64,000 nucleotides of DNA from Chiridota heheva (Eukaryota > Echinodermata > Holothuroidea > Apodida > Chiridotidae): assembly GCA_020152595.1 (NCBI GenBank), contig JAIGNY010001629.1:982589-1046588 (forward strand), in the 5' to 3' direction. Shown in pieces: positions 35,619 through 48,420 of the stretch. How positions within the stretch are numbered: the first letter of the stretch is position 1; every line of letters begins with the position of its first letter. The position numbers and the translations under genes were made by a program. The notes under the pieces are model-generated. The model ran no database searches. It was not told where the DNA came from and saw only the letters and a list, made by a program, of their open reading frames with translations.

Positions 35619-35861
35619 TTAAAGGAGCACTATAAACCGTAAAGATAGGGCGCTCGTATTTGCGAATTTCATACATATATTTTCCACAACAAACCGCTAA
35701 ACTTCATGCTTCCATAGCCCACAGCCGACAGCCGACTTAAGGGCAAAAGTTACTTGAATATGTATATTAACTAGAAAATCGCTATGCCGTTGCAATTTTT
35801 TTTTAAGGGGGGGGGCACTCTAAAACTTCACCCTCGCTTTTTCGCTGTAGTACTCCTTTAA
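35619..35861. mobile_element. MITE with TTAAAGGAG ends
   Basis: TTAAAGGAGCACTATA at 35619-35634 pairs with TGTAGTACTCCTTTAA at 35846-35861 (14 of 16 positions complementary). Length 243 bp, no coding capacity. The terminal TTAA could be a TTAA target duplication, as for piggyBac-type elements, or part of the inverted repeat itself. Confidence 0.6.
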
Positions 35862-36056
35862 GTTAAAGCGGATCAAATTTTTAAGCAAAACTGTTTTAAA
35901 ATATAACTGTTATAGTATAGATTTATTCACCATGCATGTGTAAAAGTGATGATAGGCCTATATGAAAATGAATAGTAATAAGGATCTAAAATTGCATTCT
36001 ACTGCTAGATCTGGGTCAAAGTTATATCTAATTTTCTGTTCACTATATACACATAA

Positions 36057-36235
<179 letters not shown>

Positions 36236-36239
36236 TAAA

Positions 36240-37045
36240 TGCCGTTGCATGATAGATCAGCATTCGATTTTTTTCGTGGGGAGAGGGTGGGGGTGGGGGG
36301 ACCCTAGAATTTCGCCCTTAGACATCTGAAGAAATTTAACATCATGCAAAACAATTTAGTATACATTTTCTAAATGATCAAATGATACATATCAATACAA
36401 AATTACATGGGAGCGGCCATTTTGTTCGTAAGCCCTCTAAAAAATGATGTATACCCCCAGTATAGATTTAGAATTTCAAATTGTCTAATTTCTATTAAAT
36501 ACTTTGTATTTTAAGTAAGTCTATGAATTTTTGTTTGTATATGATATTAATGATTCAAGCCCTTAGAACTTCATGTCGAAGCATTTTGAAGGCAAAATTG
36601 AAAGCGAATTTTTCTATACAAATATATTGCTAGCACATATATAGGGCAAAGGATGTCATCATTCATTGGCATGACTTCAACACCAAACTAGACAATGGCA
36701 GCTCGATGTTACAACTTGGATAGCGTGAGAATGGAATCAGATTTTATGATGGGGTTTTTGGTAGTTGGTTTATTTTTGTATTCTCTATCATATATCAAGG
36801 TAAAATATGTTACTTTATGTCTCCTTTAAATGCTGTAAATAATGACAATGTCCTGCATGCAGGAATTTAATTGGGGAGACTCAACAGACTTTTGGTCAGA
36901 AATTACTACATGTGCACTATTTCAAAAGCCTATGAGGGACAAGATTTACCTTAAGAAAATAACCACTCGGTCATGAATGATCTATTGAACACTTGACGGA
37001 ATTTTCTGATTAGTTTTACCCGATTCTGCAGGGCTTTTTTTTTTT
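36240..37045. other. Single-copy spacer between duplicated blocks
   Basis: No counterpart elsewhere in the window and no coding frame recognised. It contains a short G-rich run (36278-36302). Being unique, it marks the gap between the two tandem blocks. Confidence 0.55.
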
Positions 37046-39340
37046 TAAATACTCGCAGGTGGTTGTGATCCCATACAGCAAAGTTTAGTTCCTTTTATGT
37101 ATTTATATACATAACCAGACAAATTAAACTACGTTTTTACAAATATGTGAAACAGTTACGTGCAGAATAAATTATATCTCATCAAATGCCTCGCATTCCG
37201 GGACTACGCGCTGTTAGCTGTAGAAAGCTTCATTGTGTTGTTATCTCTCCTCGGAGTAGCCTCGCTTATTGTTGTGTATTTCAATACGTGTTAAACACGT
37301 TGGCAAATTGCAATACTACTGCACTAGGCCTACTTACTGTAGCTGACTTGTTGCTTACACCAGCCGTAAGTTACCAATTTGCCAGTTGCATTATCAATTA
37401 TTTACCTGAAATTGTGACATAATTGCAACATATTATTTATCTTAAAGCACAATTGCTCATCATGTTGTGTATTTAGTGGCATAATTGCAAGATCATCTGG
37501 TCAGATTCATCATATAGCATAATTTTTGTTTTTTTATTTATTGGCATAATTGCAAATAATACCTATGATGTTTCCTGGACGAAAGGCTAGTAGCCTGAGA
37601 TTCCAGATCTAGAAGTGTCAAGTAATTCGTGACTCTCGGCCTTGAAGTGAAAGCGAAAAGCCCGATTACACCAGTGCTTATCCAGCCTGTTTTTAAACAA
37701 ATGTAGATTACATGCTTCCACGACCTCCTTAGATAAATCATTCCATTGCAAATCCAATTGGAGAAGAAATTGTCGAACGCTGGTGAATGAATGTGATTGA
37801 GGAATTTTCCTGTTTTTAGAACCTCTTGTCCTAGTATTATTACGAATAGGTAATATATTTGCTACTCTTGTAGCATATACATGTGAGACCATCTTATATA
37901 CTTTAATCATATCACCTCTTGCTCTTCTGTAAGTTAATGTTGATAGTTTCAGATTATTAGGCCTGTCAGGACATGGCAGATTACGTAGATGTGGGATACG
38001 TTTGGTGGCTATCTATTGAACATTTTCGATCAAGTCAATGTATTTTTTCTTTGATGGGTGCCAGACACAATAAATTTGATATCTGCTGTCTTAAAAGTGT
38101 AAAGTGTGTGTTGGTAATTTAGTGTCGGTGGCTTAAAAAACCCCTATACCAAACTAATAATTGTATCAAAGAAGTTCGCTTGCTTTTGGGATTTCTTTAA
38201 AAAAGTGGGATTTCATTATAAAAAAATAAAAAAAATGCGAATTTGATGGGAAATTCGTTTTCATGATTCCTTAATGGATTTTGAATCAATGTAGCAAATC
38301 TTGCCTATACACGCAATCTCTTGCATCAATTTGCATATTTTATGCAAATTTTGTAATGTATTACAAGTCGAACGTACAATATTCTCATTTTTAAATCCTT
38401 TTCTATCATAATCATTTTGTCCAAATCTGTATGCGTCTTTATTTACCGAAATCCCTGATTAAATTCTAGCAAGAACATACTTTCTCATGATTTTCTGTGA
38501 CTTAAATTTAAGAAAGAAATTTAAGCAATTACAACAAGATTTTGAGCTGTTCGCCCAGTCATACACCACAAAATTTTGCTTAAATCAACAACGGATGAAG
38601 TTTGTGATCTAGCCATAACTCAAAAGCTAAAGAGGTTTTTTTTTTTTTCAAAAATCAAAAACTGGAGGTGCAGGAAGCGGGAACAGTGGAAGAACTGTCC
38701 CTACGAGAGGATTTCGCCTTCTCGGATGCATCCTTTCTTTCCTGTTAAGAGGTGAAATTGGGAAATTATGAAAACTAACTAAATTGAGGGAAAAATTTGG
38801 TGAAATTATCGTAAATTTTGGTACGATTTATCAAGGGGTCCAAAATATTGGAAGAAAATTTCAAAAGTATATTTTTTAGTGAACAAAATGTATGAGTATA
38901 GAGAAAAGGGGCAGGGTGGAGGCAATAAGGGGTAGTGTGAATCACTTGCCTGGAAAACTATGTGCTTGTTGGCGGAACGTGAGGCACAGGGGAACGTGCC
39001 CCAAACTTCTTAAGAATGAAAAGAAAAGTGCCCTTTTAAAGAGGACAAGTGCCTTTTTTTAAGCGAAGGAACACAAATATCGCATACAAAATTGGGGACC
39101 CTAAAGCATTCTATATTTTGCCTTAGTTTTGTCAGCTTATAATTTGTAAATAAACTTGTTTAAATAGGGCCTTTCTGAGTGTGCAAGCCACCCCAAAATT
39201 CATTAGTGGGGCAGCTTTGAAATGGGACATGCAGGACCATTGTCATGACATAAACTGCCGTTTTCTCCCCCATCCTCTTTAAAAAGTTTACAAGGTGCCC
39301 CTTTACAGAGATAAAAAAAGGTTATTTAAAATATCAAATG
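37046..39340. repeat. Module Y, copy 2
   Basis: Near-identical to 29985-32285 with scattered substitutions and small indels (for example a shorter stretch around 38400). Carries the better-preserved copy of the CR1/L2-like LINE end. Confidence 0.9.
37587..38060 (-). pseudogene. CR1/L2-like LINE reverse transcriptase, last ~150 residues
   Basis: The minus strand reads Y-I-D-L-I-E-N-V-Q, stop, I-A-T-K-R-I-P-H-L-R-N-L-P, L-S-T-L-T-Y-R-R-A-R-G-D-M-I-K-V-Y-K-M, then S-N/N-T-R-T-R-G-S-K-N, L-Q-W-N-D-L-S-K-E-V-V-E-A and F-K-N-R-L-D-K-H-W. This is the classic C-terminal text of CR1/L2/Crack-like LINEs. The open stretch 37910-37587 is intact for 107 codons; one in-frame stop lies upstream. The rest of the protein is missing. 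Confidence 0.9.
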
Positions 39341-39344
39341 ATAT

Positions 39345-40130
39345 TCAAATCTCGTGATGGCAAGTGTTGTCATTTGGGAATAGATATAGGGTCGGATGGC
39401 ACGTGTAACATAGGGGGTTGTCATATGGAAATAAGAGTGGGATGACATGTAGATATAGGGGTGAGATGGCACGTGTAACATAGGGGGTTATCATATGAGA
39501 ATAAGAGTGTGATGACATGTAGCTATAGGGTCGGATGGCACGTGTAACATAGGGGGTTATCATAAGAGAATGAGAGTGGGATGACATGTTGATATAGGGT
39601 GGAATGGCACGTGTAACATAGGGGGTTATCATAAGAGAATAAGAGTGTGATGACATGTAGCTATAGGGACGGATGGCACGTGTAACATAGGGGGTTATTA
39701 TAAGAGAATAAGAGTGGGATGACATGTTGATATAGGGTGGAATGGCACGTGTAACATAGGGGGTTATCATAAGAGAATAAGAGTGGGATGACATGTTGAT
39801 ATAGGGTGGAATGGCACGTGTAACATAGGGAGTTGTCATATGGGAATAAGAGTGGGATGACATGTTGATATAGGGTGAGATGGCACGTGTAACATAGGGG
39901 GTTATCATAAGAGAATAAGAGTGGGATGACATGTTGATATAGGGTGGAATGGCACGTGTAACATAGGGAGTTGTCATATGGGAATAAGAGTGGGATGACA
40001 TGTTGATATAGGGTGGGATGGCACGTGTAACATAGGAAGTTGTGGGATGACATGTTGATATAGGGTGGGATGGCACGTTTAACATAGGTTTGTCATATGG
40101 CACTGAGTGGGATGATGTATAGTGGGTATG
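39345..40130. repeat. Module Z, copy 2: 69-bp satellite
   Basis: Eleven or so 69-bp units (GTTGATATAGGGTGGAATGG at 39588 and 39726, two units apart). Twice as long as copy 1, with internal two-unit and three-unit blocks repeated, which points to expansion after the modules duplicated. A 264-residue minus-strand frame is again a by-product of period. Confidence 0.93.
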
Positions 40131-40164
40131 ATCGCGCACCTGTATAAGATAAGAGGGTGGGTTG

Positions 40165-40860
40165 TATTGTAGAAAATTTCAAAAGTATATTATTTAGTGA
40201 ACAAAATGTAGAGTATAGAGAAAAGGGGCAGGGTGGAGGCAATAAGGGGTAGTGTGAATCACCTGCCTGGAAAACTATGTGCTTGTTGGCGGAACGTGGG
40301 GCACAGGGGAACGTGCCCCCAACTTCTAAAAAAAGAAAAGAAAAGTGCCCTTTCAAAGAGGACAAGTGCCTTTTTTTAAGCGAAGGAACACAAATATCGC
40401 ATACAAAATTGGGGACCCAACAGCATTCTATATTTCGCCTTTGTTTTGTCAGCTTATAATTTGTAAATAAACTTGTTCAAATAGGGCCTTTCTGAGTGTG
40501 GGGAACGTGCCCCCAACTTCTAAAGAAAGAAAAGAAAAGTGCCCTTTCAAAGAGGACAAGTGCTTTTTTTTAAGCGAAGGAACACAAATATCGCATACAA
40601 AATTGGGGACCCTAAAGCATTCTATATTTCGCCTTAGTTTTGTTAGCTTATAATTTGTAAATAAACTTGTTTAGATAGGGCCTTTCTGGGTGTGCAAGCC
40701 ACCCCAAAATTCATTAGTGGGGCAGCTTTGAAATGGGACATGCAGGACCATTGTCATGACATAAACTGCCGTTTTCTCCCCCATCCTCTTTTTAAAGTTT
40801 ACAAGGTGCCCCTTTACAGAGATAAAAAAGGTTATTTAAAATATCAAATGATATTCAAAT
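40165..40860. repeat. Two partial copies of the module Y end
   Basis: 40165-40497 matches 38860-39180, and 40498-40860 matches about 38985-39345. The junction at 40497 splices GTGTG to GGGAACGTGCCCCC. They appear as a tandem partial duplication inserted between Z and W. Confidence 0.85.
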
Positions 40861-41420
40861 CTCGTGATGGCACGTGTTGTCATTTGGGAATAGATATAGA
40901 ATAAGAGTGTGATGGTGTAGGGTGGAATGGCACGTGTTAACATAGAGGGTTGATGACATATGGAAATAAGAGTGGGATGACATGTAGATATATGGGGGTG
41001 AGATGGCTATAGGGACGGATGGCGTGTAACATATGAGAATAAGAGTGGGATGGGTTATATAGGGTATGAGAATAAGAGTGTGGGATGACATGTAGCATGT
41101 TGATATATAGGAAGTTGTGGGATGACATGTTGATATAGGGTCGGATGGCACGTGTAGGGGTTGTCATATGGGAATAAGAGTGGGATGACATGTTGATATA
41201 TGGGTGGGATGGCACATGTGTAACATAGGTTTGTCATATGGCACGGAGAGGGATGATGTATAGGGTGGATATGATCGCGCAGGGAGTTGTCATATGGGAT
41301 AAGAGGGATGGTTGTATTATGGGTCGTGGAATGGCACGTGTAACATAGGAGTTGTGGGAATAAGAGTGGGGAAAGGTATATGAGTTATTGTCTATGAAGT
41401 TGTTGTGGGAACATAGGGTA
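40861..41420. repeat. Scrambled module Z fragments
   Basis: The words of the 69-bp unit are present but truncated and shuffled (for example GGGATGACATGTAGATATAT, GGCACGTGTAGGGGTTGTCA). Unit length is irregular. This could be real rearrangement or a misassembled patch. Confidence 0.75.
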
Positions 41421-42545
41421 CAGGGACAGATATAGGTTTGTCATCAAGGGATGATGATGTGGATTATGGTTTATATAAATTAGTTATTGTCGTGGAACAT
41501 GGACAGACTCAAGGGTGTGTTTATGAAATTAGTGGTGATGGAGTATAGGGTGTGATGACATGGGTGACGTGTGGTGGCTTCCTCGGTGGTGTTTGCGTGT
41601 GGGCTTAGATATCAATGGAAAATAGGGTGGGATGAAATATTGGACATGTGTGGGATTGCGTACTGTTAAGAGATATGAGACATATGGGACAGGGTGGGAC
41701 GGAATAGTGGGTCTGATGGCGGACATGTCTAAAACCACATGGGATGGCTTGTAGGACATCAGGTGGGATAGAGATTCAAATTACGGATCATAGGGTGGGA
41801 TATCAATGGGTGGTGATGTTATTTATGATGCAGGTTGGGATGGCATAATTTGTCTCTATTGTGCTGAGCTTATTTTAATGGTATATGTTTTTATATTTAC
41901 CAGAACTCTTTCAGAGCTCTTAGAATTGATTTTTTTTTTTTTAATGAATGCAAAATTCGTCGTTGTTTCAATTCCTGTTTATTGTAACCAGCTCCTCCCA
42001 ATCAATATATGTGGAGAAAGGACCGAAAAAAACAACAAATTTATTGGTATATCATTTTAATGTTCACAAATTATTACGCAATTTATGCTAAATAGGTATC
42101 TAAGTCTAAAAATGCTGTTAAATGGTATTTTAAGATATTCTGATGTTCTTGTTACTTTTTTCATGCTTGGTGTTAAGTATAGGCCTATTGTAAACCCTTT
42201 AGTATAGGCCTATTGTAAACCCTTTAAGTTTGGGATGTTGGTACCTTAAGAGTAGAGTACCATAATTTCAATAGATCAGATTTTAAATTTCCAAAGTAAC
42301 GTTTGCGGTTTTGGCTGATGTATGTGTCTGGGTGAACAGCTAAAATTCTTTACGCTATTTATTATAATCATAATTTATCAATTTATTATGAAACCAGACA
42401 AAGACAAATTTAAGCAAGTTGTAACTTTATAAGTGTAGCTTTAAAGTTGTAAATTTAAATTTTTAATCTTAAATTGCACAAAATATAAATTTATTATTAT
42501 AAAAGTAACACATGCATAAATTGGTATTTTGATTTTATCAAAAGC
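41421..42545. repeat. Module W, copy 2
   Basis: Follows copy 1 from about 32830. It carries a direct duplication of TATAGGCCTATTGTAAACCC (42178-42225) that copy 1 lacks and the third copy shares. Confidence 0.85.
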
Positions 42546-43790
42546 TGACCCCACATCACGCTTATCTAAACAGTACTTATGTCCTCTACCCCTGTGCCAA
42601 GTTACATGAATGTACATCATAACTTAAGTTATGTGCTCATGAATATTAAACATTTTGTACGAAAGTCTATTGTTATGCAAATAACTTTCTTAATATGCAC
42701 ACTTCACCTCAACATAAGTGTGGACATTGCTCTTCACATATATGATTATTTGTTCAAACAAAATCCCCACATCCATTTTAATTTATGAGATTTTATAGAT
42801 ACAAATATTTTCATTGTTATGCAAATAAGCTAATTAGTATGCACACACAACCCCTGATCATGATCACTTGAACAGTACCCCTATACCAAGCTACATGAAT
42901 GTACACTATTCATAATTTAAGTTATGAAAACTTTAACCAAAATCTTTAACCAAAACTTTAACCTGACAAATATTTTGATTGTTACGCAAATAAGGTAATT
43001 AGCAACAGCCCAATCATGCTCAGTTGAACAGTACCCATGTCCTCTACCCCTATGCCAAGTCATATAAATGTACACCATTTATAACTTAAGTTATACAATT
43101 TCAACCAAAACTTTACCAGACGCCGACGCCAGGGGTAGTAGAATAGCCCTACTTTTCTTCGAACAGTTGAGCTAAAAATGATTATAGTCCCATAGATTAA
43201 GGATAAAATTTACTCAGTTTTGCGCAAAATTGCATAGTTTTCGCCTTAGACCTAAATCAGTTTTATAAAAACCAAATTAAGCCAAAAAATAAAAACCGTC
43301 AGCGCAACCTGACAACTACTTTCACTGCTATGCAAATAAGCTAATCAATATGCACACATAACCCTAAAATCGTGCTCATTTGATCAGTACCCATGTCCTC
43401 TACCCTTATGCCAAGTCACATAAATGTACACCATTCATAAGTTATGAAAACTTTAACCAAAATCTTTAACCAAAACTTGAACCTGACAAATATTTGTATT
43501 GCTATGCAAATAAGCTAATAAATATGCACATACAACCCTCCAATTATAATCATTTGATCAGTGCCCATGTCCTCTATCCATATGCCAAGTCATATGAATG
43601 TACACCATTCGTAACTTAAGTTATGGAAACTTTAACCAAAACTTCACCGGACGCCGACGCCGGGATTAGTAGAATAGCCCGATTATTCTTGGAACAGTCG
43701 AGCTAAAAATATGGAATAAGGATAGAATTAACCGTTTTGCGCAAAATTGCATAATTTTGGCCTTGGACCTAAATCAGTTTTATAAAAAAG
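42546..43790. repeat. Module X, copy 3
   Basis: Starts GCTGACCCCACATCACGCTT like copy 2 and has the same unit order, with a shortened ACGCCGACGCCAGGGG end at 43120. Confidence 0.88.
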
Positions 43791-44017
43791 TCAAATTAAG
43801 CCCAAAAAAACTGTGATCAGCTGGCGGATCCAGGGGCATATCTGTGTGGGGTAAAAAATGTTACTAAGATTTCAGGGGAACACATGAAAATATCGTCAGC
43901 ACAAAATTGTTTTTTACTCTTTTTATTCTTACCATCAAAGCCTTTGAGAAAAAGCCAGAATTAACTGAGCCAAATCAGACATTTTATAACCAAACAAGTC
44001 TCAAAAAATAATACAAG

Positions 44018-44422
44018 ACCCTCTCTGACATCAAACCGCTTATCGCTTCTCTTGTTCGTGACCGCTGGCAAACCTTATGGAACTTCCAAATTGATAACAA
44101 ACTCCATATTATCCAGCCCACAATCCCGATCAAATCCACCATCAACAACCTTTCTCGTATCGACAACGTTCATATTACCCGTCTTAGAATTGGTCACACC
44201 CACCTCACTCACTCCCACCTCCTTATTGGTTCCCCCCAACCCCTCTGTAACAATTGCCACTGCATCCTCACAATCCAACACGTTCTCCTTGCTTGCCCCC
44301 TGTACAACCTTTCCAGAGCTTCCCTCGCTCCCCACAACTCAATTGCTGAGTTCTTCCAAAAAAATCCTCCAGATAAAATAGTCTCCTTCCTTCAGCATGC
44401 ATCCCTCTACAACCATATTTAA
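44018..44422 (+). pseudogene. Intact C-terminal reading frame of the LINE protein, with zinc knuckle
   Basis: 134 codons then TAA, unbroken from the truncation point. It contains I-D-N-V-H-I-T-R-L-R-I-G-H-T-H-L-T-H, then a C-x2-C-x7-H-x4-C knuckle (P-L-C-N-N-C ... Q-H-V-L-L-A-C) at about 44249-44303, and ends H-A-S-L-Y-N-H-I. Two extra C at about 44235 keep the frame that the first copy loses. No start codon of its own, so not expressed as a gene in any obvious way. Confidence 0.82.
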
Positions 44423-44637
44423 TTCTCCTCTTCCACCCCTCTCCACTTTGTTTTTGTTTTACCCATGCACCTTCTCTCTCGATCACAGCTTTCTGGCTTT
44501 TGTTCTTGAATTTCTCTCATTCTTCCCCTGGTCTCTTTCCTTACTACCTCTAAAATGATCTGACCTCTCAGGCACAATTTGACCTTCGTTGTCGTGGTGC
44601 CGTTAAGACCTCATCAAACAAACAAACAAACAAACAA
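44018..44637 (+). mobile_element. 5'-truncated LINE, second copy of the I-type element
   Basis: Begins ACCCTCTCTGACATCAAACC, corresponding to about 13187 of the first copy, and ends in a longer (CAAA)n tail. It is therefore truncated more heavily than the first copy and lacks the RNase H domain. The site before insertion is visible in module V copy 1. A target duplication of about five bases (ACAAG) is possible but overlaps the tail. Confidence 0.92.
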
Positions 44638-44937
44638 GAGAGCCAAAGGATAAAATTCGACACAAAAAGCCACAAAAAGCCAAATTAAAAGAGATATATA
44701 TATAACATTTTTGGGACCAAACAAGTATAAAAAAAGGGAATTTTCTTCAAATTTGGCTTCTAAAATGCCAATAATGCCAACTTTTGAATCCCGTCGAGGC
44801 TTTGCCGCGGCTACAACCTCGTTTACAGACCCCGAATGAAAATATATATGCACATGCTTGATGTGCAGCTTGAAATTACTTCACTCAAAGGAGTCTTAAA
44901 AACTGACCAGACCATTTTGTTTTTGTTTATTTATTTT

Positions 44938-46090
44938 AGTTATAGGGTCGGATGGCACGTGTAACATAGGGGGTTATCATAAGAGAATAAGGGTGTGATG
45001 ACATGTTGATATAGGGTGAGATGGCACGTGTAACATAGGGGTTGTCATATGGGAATAAGAGTGGGATGACATGTAGATATAGGGTGAGATGGCACGTGTA
45101 ACATAGGGGGTTATCATATGAGAATAAGAGTGTGATGACATGTAGCTATAGGGTAGGGCACGGATAGGGGTTATCACGTGTAACATAGCTATAGGGGAAT
45201 AAGGTTATCAGGGTGAGATGGGGTAAATAGGGAGTTATCATATGAGAATAAGAGTGTGATGACATGTAGCTATAGGGTGAGATGGCACGTGTAACATAGG
45301 GGTTATGGGAATATGAGAATAAGATAGGGGTTGTGAGAATAAAGTGGGATGACATGTAGCTATAGGGTGAGATGGCACGTGTAACATAGGGAGTTGTCAG
45401 AGGATGGGAATAAGGGTGAGATGGGGATGACATGGGAATAAGAGTGGGATGACATGTAGCTATAGGGTGAGATGGCACGTGTAACATAGGGGGTTATCAT
45501 ATGAGAATAAGAGTGGGATGACATGTAGATATTGGGTGAGATAGCACGTGTAACATAGGGGGTTATCATATGAGAATAAGAGTGTGATGACATGTAGCTA
45601 TAGGGTCGGATGGTACGTGTAACATAGGGGGTTATCATAAGAGAATAAGAGTGGGATGACATGTTGATATAGGGTGAGATGGCACGTGTAACATAGGGGG
45701 TTATCATAAGAGAATAAGAGTGGGATGACATGTAGATATTGGGTGAGATAGCACGTGTAACATAGGGGGTTATCATATGAGAATAAGAGACATGTAAGGG
45801 TCGGATGGATAACATGTTATCTAAGAGAATAAGAGTGGGGACATGTTGATATAGGGTGAGATGGCACGTGTAAGATAGGGGGTTATCATAAGAGAATAAG
45901 AGTGGGATGACATGTTGATATAGGGTGGAATGGCACGTGTAACATAGGGAGTTGTCATATGGGAATAAGAGTGGGATGACATGTTGATATAGGGTGGGAT
46001 GGCACGTGTAACATAGGAAGTTGTGGGATGACATGTTGATATAGGGTAGGATGGCACGTTTAACATAGGTTTGTCATATGGCACGGAGTG
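44938..46090. repeat. Module Z, copy 3: 69-bp satellite, partly degraded
   Basis: 69-bp units as in 39345-40130. Those at 45150-45440 are shortened and shuffled, the rest regular. This copy follows V directly, whereas the earlier ones follow Y, so the module order was changed by recombination. Confidence 0.9.
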
Positions 46091-47285
46091 GGATGATGTA
46101 TGGTGGATGTGATCGCGCACCTGTATAAGATAAGAGGGTGGGTTGTATTATGGGTCATGTGTGGAAAGGTATTTTGGAAATGGATGAGAGGGTATATGAG
46201 TTATTGTCTATGGAGCATAAAGGTGGGACAGACTCAAGGGTCGGATGTTATGGTTCATATGTTTTAGTGACGTATGGAGTGTAGGGTGTGATGACATGGG
46301 TGACGTGTGGTGGCTTCCTCGGTGGTGTTTGCGTGTGGGTTAAGATATCAATGGGAAATAGGGTGGGATGGAATATTAAAACATGTGTGGGATTGCGCAC
46401 TGTTAAGAGATATGAGACATATGGGACAGGGTGGGACGGAATAGTGGGTCTGATGGCGGACATGTCTAAAACCACATGGGATGGCTTGTATGACATAAGG
46501 TGGGATAGAGATTCAAATTACGGATCATAGGGTGGGCTATCAATGGGGGGATGTTATTTATGAAGCAGGTTGGGATGGCATAGTTTGTCTCTATTGTGCT
46601 GAGCTTATTTTAATAGTAGATCTTTTATATTTACCAGAACTCTTTCAGAGCTCTTAGGTTCGAAAATTTGAATTCTTTTTAATGAATGCAAAAGTCGTTG
46701 TTGTTTCAATTCCTGTTTATTGTAACCAGCTCCTCCCAATCAATATATGTGGAGAAAGGACCGAAAAAACAACAAATGTATTGGTATATTATTCTAATAT
46801 TTACAAATTATTACGCAATTTATGCTAAATAGGTATCTAAGTCAAAAAATGCTGTTAAATGGTATTTTAAGATATTCTGATGTTGTTGTTACTTTTTTCA
46901 TGCTTGGTGTTTAGTATAGGCCTATTGTAAACCCTTTAGTATAGGCCTATTGTAAACCTTTAAAGTTTGGGATGTTGGTACCTTAAGAGTAGAGTACCAT
47001 AGTTTCAATAGATCAGATTTTAAATTTCCAAAGTAACGTTTGCGGTTTTGGCTGATGCATGTGTCTGGGTTAACAGCTCAAATTCTTTATGTAATTTATT
47101 ATGATTATAATTTATTAATTCATTATAAAACCAGACAAAGACAAATTTAAGCAAGTTGTAACTTTATAAGTGTAGCTTTAAAGTTGTAAATTTAAATTTG
47201 TAATCTTAAATTGCACAAAATATAAATTTATTATTATAAAGATAACACATGCATGAATTAGTATTTTGATTTTATTAAAAGTTGA
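46091..47285. repeat. Module W, copy 3
   Basis: Aligns with 32706-33860 and 41421-42545 from GGGATGATGTATGGTGGATG onward and shares the duplicated AGGCCTATTGTAAAC with copy 2. Ends at about 47285, where unique sequence leads into the next element. Confidence 0.85.
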
Positions 47286-47724
47286 GTAGCTGACTTTACA
47301 AATGTCGCCGCTATGGCTAATAACTGGAGTATGACTGGGCAGCCATTTTTGGTTCGCATGCGAAGCATTTATGCGAACCTATGTAATGGCGATTACGTCC
47401 GTCCGGCCGTCCACAGATTTGTCCTGAGATTTCCTCAAAAATGTTAAAGTTTTTTGAGAATTCCTCAGAATTTCCTTATAAAATGTTAAAGTTTTTTAGA
47501 GGTACTTAAGATAGGATTAAAGACCAGTTCCTTAAAAAGTCTACAATACATTTGATATTTTCTTAGAAAATAACTGTAAAATGATATAATTTTCCAATAT
47601 TCTTCAGAGATCATTAAGTCTCTCTTGTAGCACTTGAGATTTGAAATCCTTAAAATTCTTCAAAATATTTGGGCACCAAACATTAATATCAGCCATGATT
47701 TGTTAAAATTCCAGCTTTATTATT

Positions 47725-48420
47725 GTGTTCATTTGCATAAAGTTATTACAGTATATGACCTGACCAGACTTTTTTTATTTAGCATGCTTAGTCAGGGAGT
47801 GTGACAGGATGTGATTGCATATAAACATAGGGAGGGATGCCATGTGGGACATGGATGGGGGCCATGAGGGACATATGATATAATATTTACCATGTTGTAT
47901 ACACCAAGGGCTATATCAGGCATAATTATTTGACTCCACTTTTTTTTCTTATTCAACAACTCATTTGCATATAAGTTATTTTATGAACTGACACTTTAAT
48001 ACATGGTATGCTCAATCAGGGACTGTGATAGCTAGGATGAAAATTCTTATGGAGCTTATGGGACGTCATGTCAGACATAGGGTGGGATGCCATGTGGGAT
48101 GCCATGTGGGACATGGGGTGGGATACCATTTGGGACATGGGGTGGGATGCCATGTGGAACAGGGTGGAATGCCACGTAGGATATGTGGTGGAATGCCATG
48201 CAGGACATAGGGTGGATTGCCATGGGATGGAATGTCATGTGGGACATGGGATGATATGGGATGTCATGTGGGACATGGCGTCCCACCCCATTTCAACAAG
48301 TCATTTGCATATAAGTTATTATATGAACTGACACTTTCAAACAGAGTATGCTCAATCAGTGACTGTGATAGCTAGGATGAGACTTCTTATGGAGCCTATG
48401 GGATGTCATGTGGGACATGG
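47725..48420. repeat. Three tandem copies of a larger unit carrying satellite
   Basis: CATTTGCATAAAGTTATT (47730), CATTTGCATATAAGTTATT (47963) and the same (48302) each lead, through TATGCTCAATCAGGGA-type words and TGTGATAGCTAGGATGA (absent from the first), to a stretch of GGGATGCCATGTGGGACAT repeats. Spacing is about 230 and 340 bases, the difference being the satellite length. Confidence 0.8.

Larger units (their letters stand above)
43800..44936. repeat. Module V, copy 2 (LINE-containing)
   Basis: Same sequence as 35140-35590 but interrupted at ATAATACAA by the LINE at 44018-44637; resumes with GAGAGCCAAAGG and then TTTTTGGGACCAAACAAGTA. About 40 bases after the insert differ from the empty copy. 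Confidence 0.85.

Noticed and set aside
37186-37422. M-P-R-I-P-G-L-R-A-V frame of 78 residues, near-duplicated at 30125
   Set aside because: The other copy has a stop early in the frame, no known domain is visible, and the region is part of repeat module Y.
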